A program made the translations under genes and the position numbers. Of a stretch of 64,000 nt of DNA, positions 21,788 through 30,567 are shown in pieces. The DNA is from Cellulomonas chitinilytica (GTDB lineage Bacteria > Actinomycetota > Actinomycetes > Actinomycetales > Cellulomonadaceae). Under the pieces are notes generated by a model that was given only the letters and a program-made list of their open reading frames with translations, was not told the DNA's origin and did no database searches. Within the stretch, counting starts at the first letter, position 1; the number at the start of each line of letters is the position of its first letter. The stretch is from the NCBI RefSeq assembly GCF_016862675.1, contig NZ_BONK01000019.1, forward strand, positions 21,917-85,916, read 5' to 3'.

Positions 21788-23107
21788 TCAGGTCGCCACG
21801 AGCAGGTACAGCAGGGTCAGGTTCAGGGCGACGACCATCACGACGACCGTGATCAGCACGGCGTGCAGCCACGGGCCGTTGCGGGCGGTGCCCATCAGGG
21901 CGCGGTCCCGGGTGAGGCGGACCAGCGGGATGACGGCGAACGGGATGCCGAAGCTCAGCACCACCTGGCTGAGCACGAGGGTCCACGTCGGGTCGGCGCC
22001 CGCGGCGAGCAGCACCACGGCGGGGATGAGGGTGACGACGCGCCGGACCAGCAGCGGGACCCGGCGGTGCAGGAGGCCCTCCATGATCGTGGCGCCCGCG
22101 TACGCGCCGACGGAGGTGGACGCGAGGCCGGAGGCGAGCAGCCCGACGGCGAACGCGATGCCGACCGCCGGCCCGAGCGCGACGACGATCGCCGCGTGCG
22201 CCCCCTCGATCGAGTCGGTGCCGGCGGCCCCGCGCAGACCGGACGCGGCGAGCAGCAGCAGCCCGATGTTGACGAGCCCGGCGATGACGAGGGCCGTGCC
22301 GACGTCCCAGCGGGTGGCGCGCAGCAGCCGCACACGGGCGGACCCCGACGCCTTCCCGTGCCGGTCGCGGACGAGCGCGGAGTGCACGTAGATGGCGTGC
22401 GGCATGACGGTCGCGCCGAGCATGCTCGCGGCGAGCAGCACCGAGTCGGGCCCGTCGAACCGCGGGACCAGGCCGGACAGCACGCCGCGGGCGTCGGGCG
22501 GGCTGACCACGAGACCGCACAGGAACCCGATGGTGATGACGGCGAGCAGGGCGACGACGACCGACTCGAACCGCCGCTGGCCGTACCGGTTCTGCGTGAG
22601 GAGCAGCCCCATCGAGACGACCCCGACGATCACCCCGCCCAGCGGCAACGGCACGCCGAACAGGAGCTGCAGCGCGATGGCCCCGCCGACGACCTCCGCG
22701 ATGTCGGTGGCCGCCGCGACGACCTCGGCCTGCACCCAGTAGGCGAGCCGCGGGCCCCGCCGCAGCCGGCCGCCGAGCACGCCGGGCAGCGAGTCGCCGG
22801 TGACGAGGCCGAGCTTCGCGGACTGGTACTGCACGAGCACGGCCATGCCGTTCGCGACGACGAGCACCCACAGCAGCAGGTACCCGTAGCGGGCGCCCGC
22901 GGTGAGGTTCGCGGCGACGTTCCCCGGGTCGACGTACGCGATGGCCGCGACGAACGCGGGCCCGAGCAGGAGGGGCGTGCGGCCGCGGCGCGGGGCGGGC
23001 CGGTCGAGGACGGCGGTGCCGGGGCGGCCGACCGCGGGTGGGGTCCCACCGTCGAGCACGTCGGCGACCGGCTCGTCGGCGACGCTGCGCGGGACGTCGG
23101 CGTCCAC
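21788..23107 (-). CDS. mntH: Nramp-family divalent metal (Mn2+) transporter
   Basis: A 439-residue membrane protein from GTG 23107 behind GGAGGT. The metal-site motif DPGN (in AAIAYVDPGNVAANL, TM1) and MPH (in GATVMPHAIYVHS, TM6) are intact, so Mn2+/Fe2+ import coupled to protons is expected. Eleven hydrophobic segments are visible. The first 40 residues are a longer than usual cytoplasmic tail. A palindrome resembling an MntR (DtxR-family) operator lies 13 bp upstream of the start, in keeping with Mn2+ control. Confidence 0.92.
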   Translation of the reverse strand: MDADVPRSVADEPVADVLDGGTPPAVGRPGTAVLDRPAPRRGRTPLLLGPAFVAAIAYVDPGNVAANLTAGARYGYLLLWVLVVANGMAVLVQYQSAKLGLVTGDSLPGVLGGRLRRGPRLAYWVQAEVVAAATDIAEVVGGAIALQLLFGVPLPLGGVIVGVVSMGLLLTQNRYGQRRFESVVVALLAVITIGFLCGLVVSPPDARGVLSGLVPRFDGPDSVLLAASMLGATVMPHAIYVHSALVRDRHGKASGSARVRLLRATRWDVGTALVIAGLVNIGLLLLAASGLRGAAGTDSIEGAHAAIVVALGPAVGIAFAVGLLASGLASTSVGAYAGATIMEGLLHRRVPLLVRRVVTLIPAVVLLAAGADPTWTLVLSQVVLSFGIPFAVIPLVRLTRDRALMGTARNGPWLHAVLITVVVMVVALNLTLLYLLVAT

Positions 23108-23119
23108 GGGACCTCCAGC

Positions 23120-23139
23120 AAGTTCGGTTACCCGAAACT
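23120..23139 (-). promoter_or_regulatory. MntR/DtxR-like operator before mntH
   Basis: AAGTTCGGTTACCCGAAACT is an imperfect 20-bp palindrome (AGTTTCGG-GTAA-CCGAACTT on the coding strand). It follows a TAGAGT -10-like element and lies between promoter and ribosome site, as expected for a metal-dependent repressor of an Nramp gene. The regulator gene is not in the window. Confidence 0.6.
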
Positions 23140-23215
23140 CTACTCGTGGTCACCCACATCCATGCACCGGCGCGCGCCCGAGCGGCCCGCTGCCGCCCGT
23201 CGTCCCGCGCCGCGG

Positions 23216-23878
23216 TCAGGCGGCGACGTCCTCCACCTGCCGCTCCCACACCCCGTCGCGAGGCCGGAAGCCGACCTTCTGCAGGTACTCGGTGCTCTTC
23301 GGGGCCGGTTCGACGACGAGCGACCGGAACCCGTGCGCCGCGAACACCCCGCTGCGCCGGTACACGAACTCCCCCGGCGTGAAGTCCCGGAACCGCGGGC
23401 TCACCCAGTCGAGCTCCACGCGCCCGACGCCGTCCCCGACCCCGCGGACGACGACCACGCCGACGGTCTCGTCCCCGCGCACGACGAGGAACGACGCCCG
23501 CCCGTCGGCCGACCCGGCGACCTCCGGTGCCGACGGCTCGGCCGCCGGCGCGTCGAGCGCGAACCCCGGCTGGAACTGCGCGATGTCGTCGCGGTGCACC
23601 TTCAGGATGTGCTGGAGGTACGCGTCGTCGGGCGCCACCTCGACGACGGCGTACACCTGGTCGTCGTGCCGTTCCCGGGTCAGCCGCCACAGCCAGTAGA
23701 TGTCGATGACGGAGATCACGGCGTTCATCGCGGCGAACGGCCAGACGCCGATCGCCGTGTTGTAGACGGTCGCGAGGAACGCGCCGACGAGGTTCAGCAC
23801 CCGGAACCGCAGCACCCGCGCCTGCATCAGCGACACGATGACGAGCAGCGACCCGGCCCAACCGATGAGTTCGAGCAT
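23216..23878 (-). CDS. YgjV-like membrane domain joined to a GNAT-like C-terminal domain
   Basis: A 220-residue protein from ATG 23878. Residues 1-75 hold three hydrophobic segments of YgjV type (IGWAGSLLVIVSLMQARVLR, NAVISVIDIYWLWRL), similar to PnuC-like bundles. The C-terminal about 130 residues are soluble, with a GNAT-like strand-helix end (KSTEYLQKVGFRP). No ribosome site is evident; a -10-like TTTACT lies about 10 bases before ATG, so it may be read as a leaderless message. The start codon sits inside the perfect palindrome TTCGAGCATGCTCGAA (23870-23885). Function unknown. Confidence 0.72.
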   Translation of the reverse strand: MLELIGWAGSLLVIVSLMQARVLRFRVLNLVGAFLATVYNTAIGVWPFAAMNAVISVIDIYWLWRLTRERHDDQVYAVVEVAPDDAYLQHILKVHRDDIAQFQPGFALDAPAAEPSAPEVAGSADGRASFLVVRGDETVGVVVVRGVGDGVGRVELDWVSPRFRDFTPGEFVYRRSGVFAAHGFRSLVVEPAPKSTEYLQKVGFRPRDGVWERQVEDVAA

Positions 23879-23931
23879 GCTCGAAGTAAATCGCCTCGAC
23901 CGACGCCCGGCACAGGCGGATCGTGGACGTC

Positions 23932-25020
23932 ATGACATCGTGGTCGATCACCGAGATCCCGGTACCCGCCACCCTGGACGATCCCGGGGCGGAGGTGCTG
24001 CGCGCGTACCTCGACGTGCGCAACGCGGTCATCGAGGAGTCGTGGGGGGTCGACGACTTCCACCGGAGCCTTCCCGACGAGCTCGGCGGGCTGCACGACC
24101 AGACGTACGTGCGCAAGCTGCGCTTCATGGTCGGGCCGGAGGGCGGCGACCCGTGGGGGTACCTCGCGATGAACCTCCCCCTGCAGGACAACACGCACCA
24201 GGCGACGTTCGACATGGGCGTGCTGCGCGCGCACCAGGGTCAGGGCGTCGGCTCGGCGCTGCACGACCGGGCGCTGCAGGTCGCGCGCGAGGCCGGCCGG
24301 ACGACGGTGATCGCGTCGTCGGACCAGCAGGTCGAACCGCCCGAGGGGCCGACCACGCTCAGCCCGTCGACGGGCTCCGGCCGGGTCGACACCGAGGACC
24401 GGGGGGTGCGGTTCGCGCTGAAGCGTGGCTGGGAGCTCGCCCAGGTGGAGCGGTACTCCGTGCTCGACGTCCCGATCGACCCCGCGGTGCTCGCGGCGCA
24501 CCGGGCCGCCGCGCAGGAGCGTGCCGGCGACGACTACCGGATGGTCTCCTGGGGGACGCACTGCCCGGACGAGTGGCTCGACGAGTACGCGAAGCTCAAC
24601 ACGCGGATGAGCACCGACGTCCCGCTGGGCGACCTCGACTTCAAGGAGGACGTCTGGGACCCCGCCCGCATCCGCACCACCGAGGCGCAGTTCGCGGAGC
24701 GCGGCTGGGAGCTCGTCGTCACGGCCGCCGAGCACGTGCCGACCCGCACGCTCGCCGCGTACACCGTGCTGCTCGTGTTCCCGCACACCGACAGGTACGT
24801 GGCGCAGGAGGACACGCTCGTGATCCGGGAGCACCGCGGTCGACGGCTCGGCATGCTCGTCAAGGCGGCGAACCTCGAGCTGCTGGCCCGCGAGCGCCCC
24901 ACCGTCCGTCGGGTCGGCACGTGGAACGCCGAGGAGAACTCGTTCATGCTCGACATCAACATCGCGCTCGGGTTCCGTCCGGCGGGCGGCTCCGGCGAGT
25001 GGCAGCTCCGGCTCACCTGA
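23932..25020 (+). CDS. Tandem GNAT acetyltransferase
   Basis: A 362-residue protein with two GNAT folds. The first (about 20-180) has the acetyl-CoA loop VLRAHQGQGVGSALHDRAL. The second (about 200-362) has VIREHRGRRLGMLVKAANLE and a late Asn-rich segment (TWNAEENSFMLDINIALGF). Tandem GNATs of this type are common in Actinobacteria; mycothiol synthase is one example, but its specific motifs are not clear here. ATG 23932 is preferred to a GTG at 23923. Substrate unknown. Confidence 0.82.
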   Translation: MTSWSITEIPVPATLDDPGAEVLRAYLDVRNAVIEESWGVDDFHRSLPDELGGLHDQTYVRKLRFMVGPEGGDPWGYLAMNLPLQDNTHQATFDMGVLRAHQGQGVGSALHDRALQVAREAGRTTVIASSDQQVEPPEGPTTLSPSTGSGRVDTEDRGVRFALKRGWELAQVERYSVLDVPIDPAVLAAHRAAAQERAGDDYRMVSWGTHCPDEWLDEYAKLNTRMSTDVPLGDLDFKEDVWDPARIRTTEAQFAERGWELVVTAAEHVPTRTLAAYTVLLVFPHTDRYVAQEDTLVIREHRGRRLGMLVKAANLELLARERPTVRRVGTWNAEENSFMLDINIALGFRPAGGSGEWQLRLT

Positions 25021-25022
25021 GC

Positions 25023-25039
25023 CGGCCGGCCGCCGGCCG
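25023..25039. terminator. Compact hairpin between convergent genes
   Basis: CGGCCGG CCG CCGGCCG, a 7-bp GC stem with a 3-nt loop in the 21-bp gap between the tandem GNAT and the START-like gene; it can end both. Confidence 0.6.
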
Positions 25040-25041
25040 AG

Positions 25042-25866
25042 TCACATCCCGACGGCCGCCTGCCCGCTCGGCAGCGACCCCCGCCACCACCCGGACCACC
25101 GCTCGCGGACCTGCTCGAACGTCCCGTCGTCGAGCCCGTACACGCTGAGCACGGCGCCGACGGTGCCGTGCGGCGGCCGGCTGGCGACGGGCGTCTCGAA
25201 GATCACGAGGAACGACTCGGTGATGCCGTGCAGCGCGAGCCCGAACTGCTGGTCCTCCTTGTAGACGAGCGTGCCGCCGAGGAGCGTCCCGTCGGGCCGG
25301 CGGGCCTGCACGTGGCCGCCGAGGGGGACGCCGTGGATGCCGCGCAGCCCGGCACGGTCGAGGAGCCGGTCGTGCCGGTCGCCGGCGTCGAGCCCGAACA
25401 CGCTGAGGGTGCGCCGCTCCTGCCCGGGCTGCACGGTCAGCGCGAACTTCAGCTGCTGCGCGGACGCGATCCAGTGCTCGTCGATCTCGTCGCGCACACC
25501 GTCGTACGTGGAGCGGCCGTCGTGGCTCGGGCGGGTGACGATGAAGTGGGTGTGCCCCGGCTCGTGCACGGTGGACCGCACGGCGACGACGTCGCCCTTG
25601 CGGTTCGGCCAGGACAGCAGCCGGGTCGTGGTGTCGCCCTCGATGCGACGGCCCTCGACGGGACGTTCCTGGACGACCTTGTCGCCCTCGAACACGTGCT
25701 CCTCGATGGACCGGTCGAGGAACACGCGGTGGATCTCGTCGTCGAGGCCCGGGTCGTCCCAGCCGTACCAGCGGTGGATCAGCTGCGGGTCGCGCAGGTG
25801 CTCCCAGACGGTCGCCATCGGGACCGGGATGTCGATCGACACGATCTCGCGGCGGTCTGACGTCAT
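25042..25866 (-). CDS. SRPBCC (START/AHSA1-like) domain protein
   Basis: A 274-residue protein from ATG 25866 with GAGGGGTGAGAG upstream; an in-frame ATG at 25950 would add an unrelated Pro/Arg-rich stretch. The N-terminal half begins IVSIDIPVPMATVWEHLRDPQ and contains IHRWYGWDDPG, typical of the hydrophobic-pocket SRPBCC fold. The second half repeats a similar pattern (HGITESFLVIFETPV, VYGLDDGTFEQVRERW), so two half-domains are likely. Ligand unknown. Confidence 0.75.
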   Translation of the reverse strand: MTSDRREIVSIDIPVPMATVWEHLRDPQLIHRWYGWDDPGLDDEIHRVFLDRSIEEHVFEGDKVVQERPVEGRRIEGDTTTRLLSWPNRKGDVVAVRSTVHEPGHTHFIVTRPSHDGRSTYDGVRDEIDEHWIASAQQLKFALTVQPGQERRTLSVFGLDAGDRHDRLLDRAGLRGIHGVPLGGHVQARRPDGTLLGGTLVYKEDQQFGLALHGITESFLVIFETPVASRPPHGTVGAVLSVYGLDDGTFEQVRERWSGWWRGSLPSGQAAVGM

Positions 25867-25977
25867 CGCTCTCACCCCTCGTCGGCGGGTGCCCGGTCCG
25901 TGCTGCCCGGACGGTTCCGACGGTAGTGCGGGCGGCGCGCGGTTGCCCACCGACGTCGCCCGTGACCGGCGGACGGG

Positions 25978-27027
25978 TCAGTCGTGGACGTCGCTCCCGG
26001 GCAGGACCGCGAGCGCGTCCGGGTCGACGACGAGCGGCAGGACGGTCCCGGCGTCGAACCGGGCCCCGACGGGTGCGAGGGCGGTGACAGTGCCGATCCC
26101 GTCGACGTCGACGCGCACCTCGGACCGGCCGCGGCGGGACGTCACGCCCCGCACCTCCCCCTTGACGGCGTCGGGGTCCCCGCCGCCCGTGCGCACGACG
26201 AACGCCCCCTCGGCGAGGGCCACGACGTCGTCGTCCCGCAGGTCCCGCGCGAGCGCCGCGGTCAGCGGGTCCGCGGCGCGGGAGGACGCGGCGACGAAGG
26301 CCTCGTAGCCGAGGAACTCGGCGACCTCGCGGGACCGGGGGCGGCGCCACAGGTCGGCGGGGGCGTCGACCTGCAGGAGCCGCCCGGCGCGCATCACGGC
26401 GACCCGGTCGGCCACGGCGAAGGCCTCGTCCTGGTCGTGGGTGACGAGGACCGCGGTGGTGCCGGTCGCGACGAGCACGGCGCGCAGGTCGACGGCGAGC
26501 CGTTCCCGCAGGGCGCGGTCGAGGGCGGACAACGGCTCGTCGAGCAGGAGGAGCCGCGGGGTGGGTGCGAGCGCGCGGGCGAGCGCGACCCGTTGGCGCT
26601 CGCCGCCGGACAGGGTGGCGACGGGCCGGGGTCCGTAGCCGGCGAGGCCGACGAGGTCGAGCAGCTCGTCGACCCGGGCGATATCCGCGCGCCGCGACGA
26701 CGAGCGGCGCACGCCCGTCGCCGGCAGGCCGTAGGCGACGTTCCCGGCGACGTCCCGGTGCGCGAACAGCTGCCCGTCCTGGAACATCAGCCCGAACCCG
26801 CGGCGGTGCACGGGGATCCGGTCGACCCCCACCCCGTCGAACGCGACCGACCCGCCGGCGAGCGGCTCGAGCCCCGCGACGGCCCGCAGCAGCGACGACT
26901 TGCCGCACCCGGACGGCCCGAGCAGCGCGACGACCTCGCCGGGTGCGACGTGCAGCGTCACCCCGTCGACGGCCGTGGTCGGCCCGTAGCGCACCACGGC
27001 CCTGCGAACGTCCAGACCCCTGCTCAC
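25978..27027 (-). CDS. thiQ: Thiamine ABC transporter, ATP-binding subunit
   Basis: A 349-residue ATPase from GTG 27027, overlapping the permease stop by GTGA. Walker A is LLGPSGCGKSSLL, the signature is LSGGERQRVALARAL and Walker B is LLLLDEPLSALD, with the switch His in VTHDQDEAF. It is longer than enterobacterial ThiQ, with a TOBE-like C-terminal part (from about 240), so by sequence alone it resembles iron-type FbpC/SfuC transporters. The TPP riboswitch at the head of the operon decides for thiamine or a thiamine precursor. Confidence 0.87.
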   Translation of the reverse strand: MSRGLDVRRAVVRYGPTTAVDGVTLHVAPGEVVALLGPSGCGKSSLLRAVAGLEPLAGGSVAFDGVGVDRIPVHRRGFGLMFQDGQLFAHRDVAGNVAYGLPATGVRRSSSRRADIARVDELLDLVGLAGYGPRPVATLSGGERQRVALARALAPTPRLLLLDEPLSALDRALRERLAVDLRAVLVATGTTAVLVTHDQDEAFAVADRVAVMRAGRLLQVDAPADLWRRPRSREVAEFLGYEAFVAASSRAADPLTAALARDLRDDDVVALAEGAFVVRTGGGDPDAVKGEVRGVTSRRGRSEVRVDVDGIGTVTALAPVGARFDAGTVLPLVVDPDALAVLPGSDVHD

Positions 27028-28790
27028 CACTCGCCTCCCGCTCCTGCGGCGCGCAGCCGCTCGCACGCCGCGACGATGCCGGCGGTGAGCACCGCGAGCA
27101 CCACGGACGCGGCGAGCGCCATCCCGTAGGTGTCGGCCCCGGGTCGCCCGATGAGCCGGAAGATCACGACCGGCAGCGTGGGCCGGTCGGGGCGGGCGAG
27201 GAACGACGTCGCGCCGAACTCCCCGAGGGACGCCGCGAACGCGAACCCGACGGCGAGGCCGACGGACCGGGCGGCGATCGTGAGGTCGACGGTCCGCAGC
27301 ACGCGGCCCGGTCCCGCGCCGAGCGTCGCGGCGGCCTCCCGCAGGCGCGGGTCGATCGCGCGCAGCACGGGCAGGACGGTCCGGACGACGAGCGGCACGG
27401 CGACGACGGCCTGCGCGATCGGCACGAGCACCGGCGACGTCCGCAGGTCGACGTCGAGCCCGAACGGGTGGTGCATCGACAGCAGGAACCCGAAGCCGAC
27501 GGTCACGGCCGACACCCCGAGCGGCAGCATGAACAGCGCGTCGAGCCCGGCGACGGCACGCCGGCCGGCGGTCCGTCGGGGGCGCCGCGACACGACGAGC
27601 GCGACGAGGCCCCCGACGACGAGCGCGAGCACGGTCGCGTCGACGGCCACGCGCAACGAGTTGAGGGTGGCCTGCCAGACGGTCACGGTGAGCGCGCCAC
27701 CGGTCGTGCCGAGGGCCGTGTAGTGGTCCAGCCCCCAGCGGTCGCCGACCCGCAGCGACCGGACGACGAGGTTCACGAGGGGCAGCGCGAGGAGCGCGAC
27801 GACGACGGCCGTGACGGCCGCGGCGGCGAGCGCGGGTGCGTGCCCGTCGCCCCGTGGCCTCCCGGCGGGCCGGCGCAGCGTGAGCGCCCGGACGGTCTGG
27901 GACGGGGCGCCCAGCGCGAGCGCCCGCTCCTGGCGGGACCGGGCCCGGCCCGCGACGACGAGGACCCCGGCGACGACGACGAGCTGCACGACCGACAGCA
28001 CGGCGGCCGCGCGCAGGTCGAGGAACTGCGTCGTCTGGATCCAGATCTCCGTCTCGATCGTGCCGAACTGCAGCCCGCCGAGCACGAGCACCGTGCCGAA
28101 CGCGGTCGCGCAGAACAGGAACGTGAGCGACGCGGCGGACGCGATCGCCGGGGTCAGGGCGGGCAGCGTGACCGTGCGGAACGCCCGCCACGGCGACGCG
28201 CCGAGCGCCCGGGCGGCCTGGGCGGCGCGCGGGTCGAGCCGCTCCCACAGCCCCCCGACGGCCCGCACGACGACCGCGTAGTTGAAGAACACGAGGGCCG
28301 ACACGATCGCGGCGAACGTGCCGTCGAGGTGCAGGAACCCCAGCGGGCCGCCGTCGACGAGCAGCGACCGGAACGCGACGCCGACCACGACGGTGGGCAG
28401 CACGAACGGCACGGTGACCAGCGCCCGCACCACGGACCGGCCGCGGAACCGCCGCCGGTGCAGGACGTACGCGCCGGGCAGCCCGAGCAGCACGGACAGG
28501 GCCGTCGCGATCGACGCCTGTGCGAGCGTCAGCCCGACGATCCGCCACGTGCGCGGCCGCGAGAACACCTCGGCGAACGCGGACAGGTCGAGGTGCCCGT
28601 CGGTGACGAACCCCCGGCCGACCATCACGACGACCGGCCACGCGAAGAACACCCCGAGGAACAGCAGTGGCACGGCGACGGCGGCCGACCAGAACAGCAC
28701 CTGCCCCGCGGAGGGGCGCGACGGGCGCGCGACCCGACCCGGCCCACCGGTCACCGGCAGGTCGGGTCGGGTCGCGGTCGCCGTGCTCAT
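27024..28790 (-). CDS. thiP: Thiamine ABC transporter, fused double permease
   Basis: A 588-residue membrane protein made of two MetI-type permease halves. The coupling loops are ARALGASPWRAFRTVTLPAL in the first half and EAAATLGAGPGRVLRTVDL in the second. About twelve hydrophobic helices are visible, with an Arg-rich loop between halves. ATG 28790 is used because it overlaps the previous stop by one base (TGATG); an in-frame start lies upstream inside thiB. The length matches ThiP/SfuB proteins. It pairs with the ATPase and binding protein around it. Confidence 0.88.
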   Translation of the reverse strand: MSTATATRPDLPVTGGPGRVARPSRPSAGQVLFWSAAVAVPLLFLGVFFAWPVVVMVGRGFVTDGHLDLSAFAEVFSRPRTWRIVGLTLAQASIATALSVLLGLPGAYVLHRRRFRGRSVVRALVTVPFVLPTVVVGVAFRSLLVDGGPLGFLHLDGTFAAIVSALVFFNYAVVVRAVGGLWERLDPRAAQAARALGASPWRAFRTVTLPALTPAIASAASLTFLFCATAFGTVLVLGGLQFGTIETEIWIQTTQFLDLRAAAVLSVVQLVVVAGVLVVAGRARSRQERALALGAPSQTVRALTLRRPAGRPRGDGHAPALAAAAVTAVVVALLALPLVNLVVRSLRVGDRWGLDHYTALGTTGGALTVTVWQATLNSLRVAVDATVLALVVGGLVALVVSRRPRRTAGRRAVAGLDALFMLPLGVSAVTVGFGFLLSMHHPFGLDVDLRTSPVLVPIAQAVVAVPLVVRTVLPVLRAIDPRLREAAATLGAGPGRVLRTVDLTIAARSVGLAVGFAFAASLGEFGATSFLARPDRPTLPVVIFRLIGRPGADTYGMALAASVVLAVLTAGIVAACERLRAAGAGGEW

Positions 28791-29917
28791 CAGCCGATCA
28801 CGATCTCCGACCAGTCGGCGAGCCACGCCTCACGGTTCGTGGTGATCTCGTCGGGGGCGACCGAGAACGGCTTCGTGGCGAGCGGGGCCCACGTCGCCCA
28901 GTCGTCGGGCAGCGTCGCGGTGCTGCTCACCGGGTACATGTACATCGTCCCGGGGATGTCGTCCTGCACCTCGTCGGACAGCAGGAAGTCGAGCAGCTTC
29001 TGCGCACCCTCCGGGTTCTTCGCCCCCGCGAGGACTCCCGCGTACTCGACCTGGCGGAAGCACGTGTCGAGCAGCGCGCCCGTGGTCGGCTCGGTGCCAC
29101 CCTCAGGCACGGTGAACGGCGGCGACGACGCATACGACAGGACGATCGGGCGCGGACCGTTGCCGCCGCCGCCGCTGAAGTCCGTGTCGTACGCCTCGGT
29201 CCAGCCGTCCGCGACCTTCAGGCCGTTGGCCTTGAGCTTCGTCCAGTAGTCCTGCCAGCCGTCCTCGCCGAACGCGCCGACGGTCGCGAGCAGGAACGCC
29301 AGGCCCGGCGACGACGTCACGGCGTTCGGGACGACGAGCAGGTCCTTGTACTCGGGCTTCGTCAGGTCGTCGAGCGTGCTGGGCTCGGCCAGGCCGTGCT
29401 CCGTGAACCACGTGTGGTCCGTGTTGATGCACACGTCGCCCAGGTCGACGGCGGTGAGCGCGTCGCTGCCACCGACCGCGTACTGCGCGGCGTCCTTCGC
29501 GGCGGGCGCGCTCGACGTGTACGGCACGACGACGCCCTCGTCGATCGCGCGGGACGCGAACGAGTTGTCGATGCCGTACGCGAGGTCGCCGAGCGGGGCG
29601 TCCTTGGTGAGGACGAGCTGGTTGACGAGCGTGCCCGCGTCGCCCGGCTGGACGACCTCGACCTTCAGGCCCGTCTCCTTCGTGAAGTCGTCGAGGATGC
29701 CGTCCGACAGCCCGAACGAGTCGTGCGCGACGAGCGTGACGGTGCCCGACGACGTCGACGTCGCGTCGCCGTCCGAGGCCGACGACGTGCCGATCGCCGA
29801 GCAGCCCGCGAGGGCCAGTCCGAGGGCCGCCGCGGCGGCGGCGGTCATGCGGGTGCGGGCGCTGCGGGTGCGGGCGCTGCGGGGGCTGCGGCCCGGGTGC
29901 GAGGACGTGCTCGCCAT
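28790..29917 (-). CDS. thiB: Thiamine-binding lipoprotein (extracellular solute-binding protein)
   Basis: A 375-residue protein from ATG 29917 behind AAGGAGGAGC. An Arg-rich n-region and hydrophobic stretch end in the lipobox LALAGC, so it is a lipid-anchored binding protein. The mature part reads TVTLVAHDSFGLSDGILDDF and continues as a type-2 periplasmic-binding fold, with VVPNAVTSSPGLAFLLATV as expected for the ThiB/iron-binding group. First gene of the operon behind a TPP riboswitch, which supports thiamine as ligand. Confidence 0.9.
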   Translation of the reverse strand: MASTSSHPGRSPRSARTRSARTRMTAAAAAALGLALAGCSAIGTSSASDGDATSTSSGTVTLVAHDSFGLSDGILDDFTKETGLKVEVVQPGDAGTLVNQLVLTKDAPLGDLAYGIDNSFASRAIDEGVVVPYTSSAPAAKDAAQYAVGGSDALTAVDLGDVCINTDHTWFTEHGLAEPSTLDDLTKPEYKDLLVVPNAVTSSPGLAFLLATVGAFGEDGWQDYWTKLKANGLKVADGWTEAYDTDFSGGGGNGPRPIVLSYASSPPFTVPEGGTEPTTGALLDTCFRQVEYAGVLAGAKNPEGAQKLLDFLLSDEVQDDIPGTMYMYPVSSTATLPDDWATWAPLATKPFSVAPDEITTNREAWLADWSEIVIG

Positions 29918-30019
29918 GTGTGGTGCTCCTCCTTGGTCATGAAGGAGGGGGTCGCCGCGCCCGTCGTCCGGTGTCCCCGCGGGGACGTCGGCGACGACCA
30001 CGGAGACTGAGAAGCCCGA

Positions 30020-30124
30020 CTCCCTACGCCGGTACCAACCGGATCAGGTTCGAGGGTCTGCGGTGGTCCGCACTCTCAGCGTCCCGGTGGGCCGGCTGCG
30101 TGCCGGTCCGCCTGACGCTCCCCT
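30020..30124 (-). promoter_or_regulatory. TPP riboswitch (THI element) of the thiamine transport operon
   Basis: On the minus strand the core reads CGCTGAGAGTGCGG, then ACCCTCGAACCTGATCCGG, then TTGGTACCGGCGTAGGGA. These are the conserved pyrimidine- and pyrophosphate-sensing segments of the TPP aptamer, in the right order, with closing stems from GGGGAGCGTC. It ends about 100 bases before thiB ATG. In Actinobacteria such elements usually block ribosome access or end transcription when TPP is plentiful. Confidence 0.95.
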
Positions 30125-30261
30125 GTCGTTCGTCCGCGATCCTACGCCCGCGCCGGACGGCGCCCGGACGGGCGTCCAGACCCGTGCGGCGGCGACTCTC
30201 CCGGTCGCCAGTTACGGTGGGCGGCAGGCCCGTTCGCAGGCCCGTCACCTGGAGGTTCGTC

Positions 30262-30549
30262 ATGGAGGAGCAGTCCTCGCACTCGATGGTCGCGAAGATC
30301 GCCGGCGCCGCCGTCACGATCCTCGCGGCGATGGTCGCGCGGCAGGTCGTCAACCAGGCGTGGAAGGCGTTCGCCGGGCGCCCCGCCCCCCAGCCCGACA
30401 ACGCGGACGACGACTCGTCGCTCGGCGAGCTCGTCGCCGCCGCAGCCGCGATGGGGGCCGTCGTCGGGGTCTCCCGCGTCCTCGCGACCCGCGGCACCAC
30501 GCGGTACGTGGCGAAGATCGAGCGCAAGCGCAGGACCGACCCGCTCTGA
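30262..30549 (+). CDS. DUF4235-domain small membrane protein
   Basis: A 95-residue protein from ATG 30262 behind GGAGG. It begins MEEQSSHSMVAKIAGAAVTI and includes the conserved RQVVNQAWKAFAGRP segment and a second hydrophobic helix (VAAAAAMGAVVGVSRVLA). This is the DUF4235 pattern, found widely in Actinobacteria and of unknown function. Divergent from the thiamine operon. It ends 18 bp from the convergent FAD enzyme. Confidence 0.85.
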   Translation: MEEQSSHSMVAKIAGAAVTILAAMVARQVVNQAWKAFAGRPAPQPDNADDDSSLGELVAAAAAMGAVVGVSRVLATRGTTRYVAKIERKRRTDPL

Positions 30550-30567
30550 CGCCCGGAAGGCGCCCCG

